Origin: an uncultured SAR86 cluster bacterium | GTDB taxonomy: Bacteria > Pseudomonadota > Gammaproteobacteria > Magnimaribacterales > D2472 | DNA: 64,000 nucleotides | Assembly (NCBI GenBank): GCA_902541175.1 | Contig: CACBPP010000001.1 | Coordinates: forward strand, 260,923-324,922 | Reading direction: 5' to 3' | Program-made: the position numbers and the translations under genes | Notes under the pieces: generated by a model | Database searches by the model: none | What the model was told of the DNA's origin: nothing | Seen by the model: only the letters and a program-made list of their open reading frames with translations | Shown here: positions 50,463-59,402 of the stretch, piece after piece | How the letters are laid out: every line of letters begins with the position of its first letter | Numbering within the stretch: the stretch's first letter is position 1

Positions 50463-51495
50463 CCAAAAACATCTCACCTTTATTTAGACAAGCAAGATAA
50501 GCAAAACCAGCAGCTTCAACAAACTTTGATGGTATTTTGTCTTCGGTGGTTTTTAAAGTTCCAGAAATTTTACTTTTAATCAAATTCATCAAAAATAAAT
50601 TCTTTGTTCCTCCACCATGAATAATTACTTCATCAGGTTCTTTACAAAATTCATAAAATTCCACGATTTTTTCTGCTGTAAATTCAGTCAAAGTTTTAAG
50701 AACTGAGTTTGATTGTATTTCATAAAAGGAATCGTTTATTAATTCGTAATAAATTTGCTTATCATCAGCTCTTGGGTATTGCATGTCATTGCAAGAGCTT
50801 CTCAACTCATTTAACAATTCCTGATTGATTTCCCCTCTTGAGGCCTCATCGCCTTTATCATCAAAGGGTTTATTAAATCTTTCAGCCATAACGAAATCAA
50901 TCAAACAATTTCCTGGCCCAACATCAGAAGCTAATACAATTTCACCGTCATTTAAAAATGTACCATTTGCAATTCCACCAATATTGAAAATGATTTTACT
51001 TTTGTTATCTTCAGAAAAGAGATAATTGTGAAATGCTGGTATTAAAGGAGCACCAATACCTCCATGCTTTATATCAAAGTTCCTAAAATCTGAACAAACA
51101 TTAATTTTAGTTTCTTTTGCTATAAACAAAGGATCACCGATTTGATAGCTCCTTTCATTGGTATGAAAAACTGTTTGTCCTGAAAATCCTATTAAAGAGA
51201 TTTTAGTAACATCTATATTTGATTTATCAATTAAATCTTTTATAAGTTTTACAGTTTGTTTATTAAGAGTTTGTTCTATTTCAGCAAGCACATTTGATTC
51301 GCTTGATGTTTTGTATCCTGCCTTTATGCATGCTTCATAGTTTTTTTTATAATCGCCATCAAGTGAAATTGATGCTGACTCGACAAATTTAAAACCTTCA
51401 TCAAAAGAGACAATGCATCCATCAAGTGCGTCAGCACTTGTTCCTGTCATGATACCAATAAAATAATTATTCATACTTTGGAAGATTATACTCAT
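50455..51495 (-). CDS. anmK: Anhydro-N-acetylmuramic acid kinase
   Basis: YFIGIMTGTSADALDGCIVSF, IFNIGGIANGTFL, HGGGTKNLFLMNLI; the true start may be MNNYFIG. Confidence 0.95.
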   Translation of the reverse strand: MSIIFQSMNNYFIGIMTGTSADALDGCIVSFDEGFKFVESASISLDGDYKKNYEACIKAGYKTSSESNVLAEIEQTLNKQTVKLIKDLIDKSNIDVTKISLIGFSGQTVFHTNERSYQIGDPLFIAKETKINVCSDFRNFDIKHGGIGAPLIPAFHNYLFSEDNKSKIIFNIGGIANGTFLNDGEIVLASDVGPGNCLIDFVMAERFNKPFDDKGDEASRGEINQELLNELRSSCNDMQYPRADDKQIYYELINDSFYEIQSNSVLKTLTEFTAEKIVEFYEFCKEPDEVIIHGGGTKNLFLMNLIKSKISGTLKTTEDKIPSKFVEAAGFAYLACLNKGEMFLAK

Positions 51496-52711
51496 TTAGT
51501 TTGTTTAAATTTAATGCTAGTAAATCTTCAAATTCATTTCTTTGTGAATTATTTACTGGCTTTGCAGAGGGTAGTTTTACTTTAACTGGATCTGATCTTA
51601 TTTCTCCTTGCCAAAACTCAAAGTGAAGGTGAGGTCCAGTAGCTTGACCAGAATCACCGACAAAGGCAATTATTTCTCCTTGTTTTACTTTACTTCCAAC
51701 TTTTAATTTTGTGTTAAATCTTTCAAGATGAGCATAAAGAGTTTTAATATTTCCACCATGTTTTATCTCAACAGTTCTTCCATATCCGCTTTGTCTTCCT
51801 ATGAAAGAGATTACACCATCTCCAGATGCTTTTACCGGAGTATTTCTTTTAGCAGCATAGTCGACACCGTTATGAGCTTTTATTTTATGCAGAATTGGAT
51901 GCATCCTATTAGGATTAAAATGAGAGCTGATATAAGCAAAATCTAGAGGAGCTCTGAGAAAAGCTTTCTTAACGTTTTCTCCATTTTCGTTAAAATACTG
52001 CTTACCCTGAACATCGTCAAAAAACCTTTGAGCAATGTACTTTTTTTCTCTGTTTGTAAACTCTGCAAAAACAATATCTCCACTTGAAATTTTTTCACCT
52101 TCAGAAAATTCAGTTTCATAGATCACTGAAAATTTGTCACCCTTTCTCACATCAAAGATAAAGTCTATGTCCCATCCAAAGATATACGCAAAATCCATAA
52201 TTATGCTATCAGGAATACCCACATCTTTTGCGCTTTTATAGAATGAGTCTCTTATCTCACCAAATCCAAAAGATGTAATAGTTTGTGCTTCTTTTTTAAT
52301 ATTTACAATCGATATCTCATCTTCAGTTTTAATAAGTATTGAGTTAACGTCATCCTTAATTATTTCTATACTCAGCAAATCATTACCCATGTAATTAAAT
52401 TCCATAATGTCGCCTGGAATAATGCTTGATAAAAGATTATTTTTGTCAAAATCAAAAATTTTGTAGGCTGTATTTAATGGGACTTGTTTGTCTTCAAATA
52501 TTACAGAAAGGCTATCTCCTTTTCTTACTGTATGAATTTGCTTACTCTTGATAGGTGTTAAACTCTCACTTAGATCTCTTGAAATTGTAATTTCTTCAAT
52601 AGCTAATGGTTCATTATTAAGGGAATCAACATAAATAAGGATTATTGAGACAACAGATATTAAAAATGTTATCAATACAAGCCTGATTGGAGTTTTTTTA
52701 AATCCAATCAT
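51467..52711 (-). CDS. M23-family peptidoglycan endopeptidase
   Basis: HPILHKIKAHNGVDYAAKRNTPVKASGDGVI, YAHLERF, ATGPHLHFEFW; LysM-like HTVRKGDSLSVIF. Confidence 0.95.
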   Translation of the reverse strand: MIGFKKTPIRLVLITFLISVVSIILIYVDSLNNEPLAIEEITISRDLSESLTPIKSKQIHTVRKGDSLSVIFEDKQVPLNTAYKIFDFDKNNLLSSIIPGDIMEFNYMGNDLLSIEIIKDDVNSILIKTEDEISIVNIKKEAQTITSFGFGEIRDSFYKSAKDVGIPDSIIMDFAYIFGWDIDFIFDVRKGDKFSVIYETEFSEGEKISSGDIVFAEFTNREKKYIAQRFFDDVQGKQYFNENGENVKKAFLRAPLDFAYISSHFNPNRMHPILHKIKAHNGVDYAAKRNTPVKASGDGVISFIGRQSGYGRTVEIKHGGNIKTLYAHLERFNTKLKVGSKVKQGEIIAFVGDSGQATGPHLHFEFWQGEIRSDPVKVKLPSAKPVNNSQRNEFEDLLALNLNKLNEYNLPKYE

Positions 52712-55700
52712 AGGTCTTCTTGAAGATTTAGTAATTCAGTATTCCCACCAAAAGCAACAGAATTTTTTGATACCACTTTTTCGTTAAGGAATTGTAAAAG
52801 ATAGTTTGGACCACCTGCTTTAAAACCACTCCCAGATAATCCAACTCCCCCAAAAGGTTGAGAGCCTACAACTGCGCCTACCATATCCCTATTTATGTAT
52901 ATATTGCCAACGTTAGACATTGAGCCAAAATAATCTGCTCTTGATTCTATCCTGGTATGAATCCCCATCGTTAGTCCATAACCACTATCATTTATTTCAG
53001 CTATTAATTGATCAATCTCATTAGATTTATATTTAAGAATATGAAGAATTGGCCCAAATTGTTCATCTTCTATATCAGAAATGCTATTAATATTAACTAT
53101 AGTTGGATTGATATGTGTTTTTGATTCTTTGCCTTTAAACTGAAATACCTCCATTCCTTTTTGTTTACATTTTGATATGTAATTATTTAAATTTTCTAGA
53201 GCTTTATTATTAATTATCGGCCCTATATCTATATCAAAATTATTTGGATCACCAACAGTTTGAGTTGAAATGTTACCTTTAATCATAGTAACTAGATCAT
53301 CATAAATTTCTTCCTGTATACAAAGCACTCTTAATGCTGAGCACCTTTGTCCAGCGCTATCAAATGCAGACCTTATAACATCATCAGTTACTTGTTCTAA
53401 TAAAGCACTTGAATCAACAATCATTGCATTAATTCCACCTGTTTCAGCGATTAATGGAACTATTTGTTTTTGACTTTTAATAAGATTAGCTTGAATACTT
53501 TTTGCAGTTTTCAATGAGCCTGTAAAAGCTACTCCATGCAGTGGACAAATTTTTGTCAATGTTTCACCATAACTTCCATCACCAAGTATTAATTCCAAAG
53601 CATCTTTTGGTATACCAAGCTCATGAAATTTTTTTACAACTAGATATCCAAGTATTGAGGTATGTTCAGACGGTTTTACAATGACTTTGTTTCCGCATGC
53701 AAGAGCAGCAGAGATTTGACCTATGAGTATTGCAACAGGAAAGTTCCATGGACTTATACACAAGAATCTTCCTTTTGATGTGTATGTAATTAAATTTTCT
53801 TCGCCAGTTGGCCCTTCAAGATCGCTAGCATCAGATATTTTAAGAATTTGATTTGAGTAATACCTCAAAAAGTCTACAGCTTCTCTAATTTCATCGATTG
53901 CATTCTGAATAGTTTTGCCAGCTTCATTAATAAGAAAATATATCAACTCATAGGGTTCTTTTTCTATATTGTCAGCAATTTTATTTATAATCTCTGATCT
54001 TTCATTTGGGCTTGTATTTGACCAAGTTGTTTTTAAACTTTTGGTAAGCGACTGTTTTATGTTTTTAGGATTATCAAAAACCACTGTTCCAATTTCTTTT
54101 TTTGATGAAATTGAGAATATTTTTTCAACATTTTTATTGTCTTCTTCTCTTCCTTCGTAAATTGATTTGGCATCAATTAATTTATCATCAAAATCGGTGA
54201 GTCTATTCTTTAGATTTTCTAAGTTCTCACTCTCTGATATGTCCATACCAGATGAATTTTGTCTATTAATAAATATTTGATTTGGTAATGGAATTTCTTT
54301 TTTTTCACTTTTAACTCTGATATATGGATTTTCAGCTAACCACTCAGAATTAGTATCAGGATCTAGCAGCCTGTTTATGAATGAGCTATTTGCTCCATTC
54401 TCAAGCAATCTTCTTACTAAATAGGGTAATAAATCTTTATAGCTTCCAATCGGAGCATAAACGGAGGGATTATTTTTAATTCCCAGAACTTTAGACGCAC
54501 TTTTATACAAAAGCTCACCCATTCCATATAATCTTTGAAATTCATAATTAAAATCTTTTCCAATATGATGAATTGAAGAGATAGTATGTGCATTATGCGT
54601 GGCAAATTTCGGAAATATTTTTTTGTTTTTGAATATTTCTTTTGCACAAGCAAGATATGCAATGTCAGTAAGTGATTTTTTTGAGAAGACTGGATATCCT
54701 TCGTAGCCTGAAACCTGAGCATGTTTAATTTCATAATCCCAGTATGCTCCTTTTACTAATCTAAGATGCATACCATCTCTTTTATGTAAAATTCCATTTA
54801 ACCAATGAATGACATCAAATGATCTTTTTCCATACGCCTGAAGTGCAATTCCAAACCCTGGCCAGTCTCTGATATTTTTTTCATAAGCAAGTTTTTCAAT
54901 AATATGTAGACTTAAAGAAAGCCTATCTTGTTCTTCCGCATCAATCGTTATTTCAACATCTTTTGATTGAGCATAATTAACTAGTTCTTTTAATTTTGGT
55001 AATAATTCAGATTCTATTTGATTAATTTTTCTCATTTCATATCTTGGATGAAGTGCTGAGATTTTTACTGATACTCCATTAGACAAATTTCTTGCAGTAT
55101 TAATTTTTCCAACTTCATCTATAGCGCTTTTATATGATTCAAAATAATCATCTGCTTGTTGCGGAGTTCTTGCTGCTTCACCAAGCATATCAAAAGAAAA
55201 TACTTCTTTTTCTAAGCCAGACATTTTATTAATGTCTTTAAAATTTCTTCCAATTACAAATTCATGGCTAAGAATTTGCATGGCGGCAAGTACAGCATTT
55301 CTTATTGGCATCTCACCAGATTTTGATACAAGTTCTGATAAAAAGTTATTTGGATTTTCTGACCACTTTGAGGGAGTTTTTACAATTTTTCCAGCAAGCA
55401 GCAATCCCCATGTGGATGCGTTTACAAAGATGCTATCAGCTTGATTTAAATGATCTATCCATTTTCCTTCAGATAATTTTTCAGAAATAATAAGATCTCT
55501 TGTTTTTTTGTCAGGAATTCTTAATACAGATTCAGCAAGACACATTAAAGCAACACCTTCTTTGTTATCCAGGCCATACTCATTTAAAAATGCATCAAGC
55601 TTAGTTCTATCTAGCTTGTTTTTTCTACATAACTCAATTATTTTTTGAGCATTTTTAGATATCTCTTTATCTTCTAAGAACTTAGTTTCATCCGACAAAC

Positions 55701-55749
55701 TTAATAAAAGCTTTTCTTCACAAATAAATTTATTTTTTGCCTCAAGCAT
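52708..55749 (-). CDS. putA: Bifunctional proline dehydrogenase / P5C dehydrogenase, short form
   Basis: PRODH (VSVKISALHPRYE, LRLVKGAYWDYEIK) and ALDH (CISPWNFPVAILIGQI, AETGGINAMIVD, SAGQRCSALRVLC). Confidence 0.95.
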   Translation of the reverse strand: MLEAKNKFICEEKLLLSLSDETKFLEDKEISKNAQKIIELCRKNKLDRTKLDAFLNEYGLDNKEGVALMCLAESVLRIPDKKTRDLIISEKLSEGKWIDHLNQADSIFVNASTWGLLLAGKIVKTPSKWSENPNNFLSELVSKSGEMPIRNAVLAAMQILSHEFVIGRNFKDINKMSGLEKEVFSFDMLGEAARTPQQADDYFESYKSAIDEVGKINTARNLSNGVSVKISALHPRYEMRKINQIESELLPKLKELVNYAQSKDVEITIDAEEQDRLSLSLHIIEKLAYEKNIRDWPGFGIALQAYGKRSFDVIHWLNGILHKRDGMHLRLVKGAYWDYEIKHAQVSGYEGYPVFSKKSLTDIAYLACAKEIFKNKKIFPKFATHNAHTISSIHHIGKDFNYEFQRLYGMGELLYKSASKVLGIKNNPSVYAPIGSYKDLLPYLVRRLLENGANSSFINRLLDPDTNSEWLAENPYIRVKSEKKEIPLPNQIFINRQNSSGMDISESENLENLKNRLTDFDDKLIDAKSIYEGREEDNKNVEKIFSISSKKEIGTVVFDNPKNIKQSLTKSLKTTWSNTSPNERSEIINKIADNIEKEPYELIYFLINEAGKTIQNAIDEIREAVDFLRYYSNQILKISDASDLEGPTGEENLITYTSKGRFLCISPWNFPVAILIGQISAALACGNKVIVKPSEHTSILGYLVVKKFHELGIPKDALELILGDGSYGETLTKICPLHGVAFTGSLKTAKSIQANLIKSQKQIVPLIAETGGINAMIVDSSALLEQVTDDVIRSAFDSAGQRCSALRVLCIQEEIYDDLVTMIKGNISTQTVGDPNNFDIDIGPIINNKALENLNNYISKCKQKGMEVFQFKGKESKTHINPTIVNINSISDIEDEQFGPILHILKYKSNEIDQLIAEINDSGYGLTMGIHTRIESRADYFGSMSNVGNIYINRDMVGAVVGSQPFGGVGLSGSGFKAGGPNYLLQFLNEKVVSKNSVAFGGNTELLNLQEDL

Positions 55750-55827
55750 AGCAACTATTTTAATGTTTAAGCACTAAGTAGCAACTTTGTGATTCTAATA
55801 ATCTTCCAAAAATACTATGATAGTAAT

Positions 55828-57015
55828 ATGAAGCAAGAACTAAAGCTTATTAAAAGGGGCTCTGATGAAATTCTTACGGAGGAAGACCTACAAAAGAAGC
55901 TTGAATCAGGAAGGCAACTTATTGTAAAAGCTGGATTTGACCCAACAGCTCCAGACCTTCATTTTGGTCACACAGTTTTGCTTAATAAGTTAAGACATTT
56001 CCAAGACTTGGGTCACAAAGTAATATTTTTAATAGGAGACTTCACGGGGAGAATTGGGGATCCATCAGGTACAAATAAGACAAGACCAATTCTTAATTCA
56101 GAAGATCTTGTTAAAAACGCTAAGACATATGAAAAGCAAGTTTTTAAAATATTAAAAAAGGAACTTACCGAGGTTAGATTCAATTCAGAGTGGTGTGATG
56201 ACTTAGGTGCAAATGGATTAATAAAACTCGCTTCAAAATATAATGTTGCTAGAATGCTAGAAAGAGATGACTTTAATAAGCGTTTTACATCGAATAAAAG
56301 TATTGCTATTCATGAGTTTCTATATCCTCTAGTTCAAGGATATGATTCTGTAGCTTTAAAAGCAGATGTAGAATGTGGAGGAACTGACCAAAAGTTTAAT
56401 CTTTTGGTTGGAAGAGAATTACAAAGAGACTATGACCAGGAACCTCAAGTTGTAATTACTGTTCCAATATTAGAGGGTCTAGATGGAGTAAACAAAATGT
56501 CTAAATCTCTAGATAACTATATTGCAATTGATGAGGAGCCGAACGAGATGTTTGGGAAAATTATGTCCATTTCTGACGAATTAATGTGGCGATGGTTTGA
56601 TTTGCTTAGTTTTATTCCCGAGGATGATATCTCTAGTTTAAAAAATGAAATGAAAAACGGTAAAAATCCAAGAGATATTAAATTCATATTAGCTGAAGAA
56701 CTTGTAGACAGATTTCATAAACAAGGAGATGGTGAAAAATGTAGGGAAATATTTTTAAATAGATTTCAAAAAGGCAATATACCTGATGAAATTGAATCTA
56801 AAACAATAGATATTGATGAAGATTCTATTTTATTGGTTAATCTATTGAAAGAATCAGGAATGATCGCTAGCGTTTCAGAGGGAAATAGATTAATTCAACA
56901 AGGAGGAATAAAGATTAATTCAGAAAAAGTTTCGGATTCAAAATTTGAAATAGATAAAGGCACAGAAAATATTTACCAAGTTGGAAAAAGAAAGTTTCTA
57001 AAAATCAAGATATGA
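55828..57015 (+). CDS. tyrS: Tyrosyl-tRNA synthetase
   Basis: [31 protein letters not shown]4 domain; start trimmed to MKQELKLIK. Confidence 0.97.
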   Translation: MKQELKLIKRGSDEILTEEDLQKKLESGRQLIVKAGFDPTAPDLHFGHTVLLNKLRHFQDLGHKVIFLIGDFTGRIGDPSGTNKTRPILNSEDLVKNAKTYEKQVFKILKKELTEVRFNSEWCDDLGANGLIKLASKYNVARMLERDDFNKRFTSNKSIAIHEFLYPLVQGYDSVALKADVECGGTDQKFNLLVGRELQRDYDQEPQVVITVPILEGLDGVNKMSKSLDNYIAIDEEPNEMFGKIMSISDELMWRWFDLLSFIPEDDISSLKNEMKNGKNPRDIKFILAEELVDRFHKQGDGEKCREIFLNRFQKGNIPDEIESKTIDIDEDSILLVNLLKESGMIASVSEGNRLIQQGGIKINSEKVSDSKFEIDKGTENIYQVGKRKFLKIKI

Positions 57016-57467
57016 ATAAAATATTTTTTGTATCATGCCTTCTAATAATTTTGACAGGTTGTGTTCAAGATAGTCCAAATATTAAACAAATAGAAAATTT
57101 ACAATTCTTCATAGACAATAAATCTGATAATAGAGTTACTGAAATTGAATCAGGACTTCAATATCTTGTATTAGAGGAGGGAAATCCTGAAGGAATATCA
57201 CCAAACTCAGATCAAATTATTTCTGCCCACTTTCATGGGACACTCACTAATGGTAAGGTTTTTTGGAGTTCTTTGGATTCTGAACCATTAACAATCGAAT
57301 TATCTAAATTGATCATAGGGTGTCAAAAAATAATTTCATTAATGAAGGTAGGAGACAAATGGAGAGCATTTATAGATCCTACTATGGCCTATGGAGAGGA
57401 GGGAAGACCAGGTATACCTTCAAATTCTATTCTTATATTTGATATAGAGCTAATTGCAGTTAATTAA
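57012..57467 (+). CDS. FKBP-type peptidyl-prolyl isomerase-like lipoprotein
   Basis: LTGCVQD lipobox; [31 protein letters not shown]...[16 protein letters not shown]. Confidence 0.88.
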   Translation: MNKIFFVSCLLIILTGCVQDSPNIKQIENLQFFIDNKSDNRVTEIESGLQYLVLEEGNPEGISPNSDQIISAHFHGTLTNGKVFWSSLDSEPLTIELSKLIIGCQKIISLMKVGDKWRAFIDPTMAYGEEGRPGIPSNSILIFDIELIAVN

Positions 57468-58369
57468 ATTTTAATTAGAGGATTGTAGGTAATTCTGTCA
57501 GGTATTTCTTCCGCACCAGGAACCCCTCTGGCTATTAAAAATGGTTTCAATTCTTCAATTGCTCTTGGCTCATCATAATGGCCAATATTTGGATGAAGAT
57601 GGTGAACAAAATGTAATTGCATTGAGTGGTTAATATATCTTGGCATCCAATGTTGCCAAAATCTTGTGTTTTTATATCTACCAATTTCAGTACCAATATG
57701 TGGATAATATGAAAAGAAAAGAGTTGTGTATAAGACACCTATCTTTGCAGGCAACCACCACAAAAGTAATGTTTGAAGTGGGAAAAGAAAAACTAGTGAC
57801 ATTAAAGTTAATCTGTAAGCTAAAGAAACTTTTACTCCTTTTTCAAAAGCTTTTTGGAAAGCAGCATCACTAGAATATACCTCTTTGTATTTTTGGTAGT
57901 CTGGAGATGTACCATCAAGTGAAAGTAAGATAACTTCTTTTACAGATTTTGCATTCGAAGTTAAAAAATCAGGATCTTTATCATCATGATTTGTATATGC
58001 ATGATGCTTCATGTGCGTCACTCTCAATATTTCATATGGAAACATTACGGTTATCAGAGTAATGTGCCCAACTAATGCGTCAATCCATCTTTTCTTAGGA
58101 TCACCTCTTGAGTAGTTTCCATGCTGTGCTTCATGAGACGGTAGGTAAGCCATACAAGCACAAAAGCAAGCTACTATAAATCCTAGCCATAGAGGAATAA
58201 TTTCAAACATAACCAATGGCCATAAACTTAACCATACACAGGCTTGACCAATGCCAATTAGAATCATTTCCCATTGAAATCTTTGAGCATATTTTTTAGC
58301 AACAGCTTTTTCTTTTTCAAATGAAAACTCTTCAGATACAGCATCTTTGATATCTACACCCATAACCAT
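57464..58369 (-). CDS. Membrane fatty-acid desaturase / carotene-hydroxylase superfamily
   Basis: His boxes HEAQH, HMKHH, HFVHHLHP; hydrophobic segments. Confidence 0.88.
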   Translation of the reverse strand: MVMGVDIKDAVSEEFSFEKEKAVAKKYAQRFQWEMILIGIGQACVWLSLWPLVMFEIIPLWLGFIVACFCACMAYLPSHEAQHGNYSRGDPKKRWIDALVGHITLITVMFPYEILRVTHMKHHAYTNHDDKDPDFLTSNAKSVKEVILLSLDGTSPDYQKYKEVYSSDAAFQKAFEKGVKVSLAYRLTLMSLVFLFPLQTLLLWWLPAKIGVLYTTLFFSYYPHIGTEIGRYKNTRFWQHWMPRYINHSMQLHFVHHLHPNIGHYDEPRAIEELKPFLIARGVPGAEEIPDRITYNPLIKI

Positions 58370-58551
58370 TTTCCTCTAATGTGTGCCACTAGCCCAATAA
58401 CAAAACCTGTTAGAAAACTAATTAATGAAAGATATGGAACTTGATTTAAGACAACAAGTTCTTGAGAAACTGCATTTAATACACTTCCAATAAAAATTAA
58501 ACCAAACCATATCTTGTTATGATCAAGAATGATTTCTAGAAATTTTTCCAT
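58354..58551 (-). CDS. Small membrane protein overlapping the desaturase gene
   Basis: 65 aa, two hydrophobic stretches, 16-nt overlap with the downstream desaturase. Confidence 0.55.
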   Translation of the reverse strand: MEKFLEIILDHNKIWFGLIFIGSVLNAVSQELVVLNQVPYLSLISFLTGFVIGLVAHIRGKWLWV

Positions 58552-58581
58552 GACTTATTTTATCAGAACTTTTTCAAATAA

Positions 58582-58660
58582 TGGTGGGCCTGGGAAGACT
58601 CGAACTTCCGACCTCTCGATTATCAGTCGAACGCTCTAACCAAAACTGAGCTACAGGCCC
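58582..58660 (-). tRNA. tRNA-Ile (GAT anticodon), CCA encoded
   Basis: Minus strand GGGCCTGTAGCTCAGTTTTGGTTAGAGCGTTCGACTGATAATCGAGAGGTCGGAAGTTCGAGTCTTCCCAGGCCCACCA; cloverleaf and anticodon loop CTGATAA. Confidence 0.95.
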
Positions 58661-58708
58661 TATAACGAATGAGCATTCTACCTTTGAATTTAGATTTGGA
58701 CAATTAAT

Positions 58709-59383
58709 CTAGTTAGTTTTAATAGATTTATATAGAGTGAAATATATATAACCTAGTGGAATGGTCATCGCATATTCAATTGAAGAATTTATAACTGCTT
58801 GAGCATAACCTGCGGGCACAATATTACTAACAATTAAAACTGAAAATAATATTAAAAGAACAAAAATTAAGGTAAACATAAATAACCTTGATCCATGTTC
58901 ATCAGTTTTTTCCCATGAAGCACCTATCGATTCAAAAACTTTGCTATCTTCAAACATAATATGAGCTGCATATAAAGAAAATCTTGCAGTTAAGTAAATG
59001 CCTGGAAGAATTAACAAAAGGAAGCCAAAAGCTGATGCTATAGCGACCAATATATATGCACCGGCGATCGGAAAAAACTTTGTAAGACCAGCTTGTAATG
59101 CATTAATTGGATTTATATCTTGTTTTGAGTCAATTGCCATGTAGCTTACCCAAAGCCCTCCAATAAGTGAAATTTGTAAGACTAAACCAGTGATGGTAAC
59201 TAGCCCGATTATTAACCCATTTGATTCAAAAAACCCTACGAAATCTTCTGGTTGAGTCATTTCTCCTAGAGGCATAATTAAAAAAGCTGACAAACTTTCT
59301 ATTACTATTAGGGGCAAACCTAAAGCTAAAAAATATTTCCAATTTGAAAATGCAAATTCCCAAGAACTTTTAAATTGATTCAT
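58709..59383 (-). CDS. Predicted integral membrane protein
   Basis: Multiple hydrophobic helices; start trimmed to MNQFKSSWEFAF to clear the divergent neighbour. Confidence 0.7.
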   Translation of the reverse strand: MNQFKSSWEFAFSNWKYFLALGLPLIVIESLSAFLIMPLGEMTQPEDFVGFFESNGLIIGLVTITGLVLQISLIGGLWVSYMAIDSKQDINPINALQAGLTKFFPIAGAYILVAIASAFGFLLLILPGIYLTARFSLYAAHIMFEDSKVFESIGASWEKTDEHGSRLFMFTLIFVLLILFSVLIVSNIVPAGYAQAVINSSIEYAMTIPLGYIYFTLYKSIKTN

Positions 59384-59402
59384 ATGGCAATTGTAAAGTA
59401 AT

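Noticed and set aside
54417-54734. Alternate-frame 105-aa ORF inside putA
   Set aside because: Same-strand off-frame overlap with a clear PutA domain; no coding evidence.
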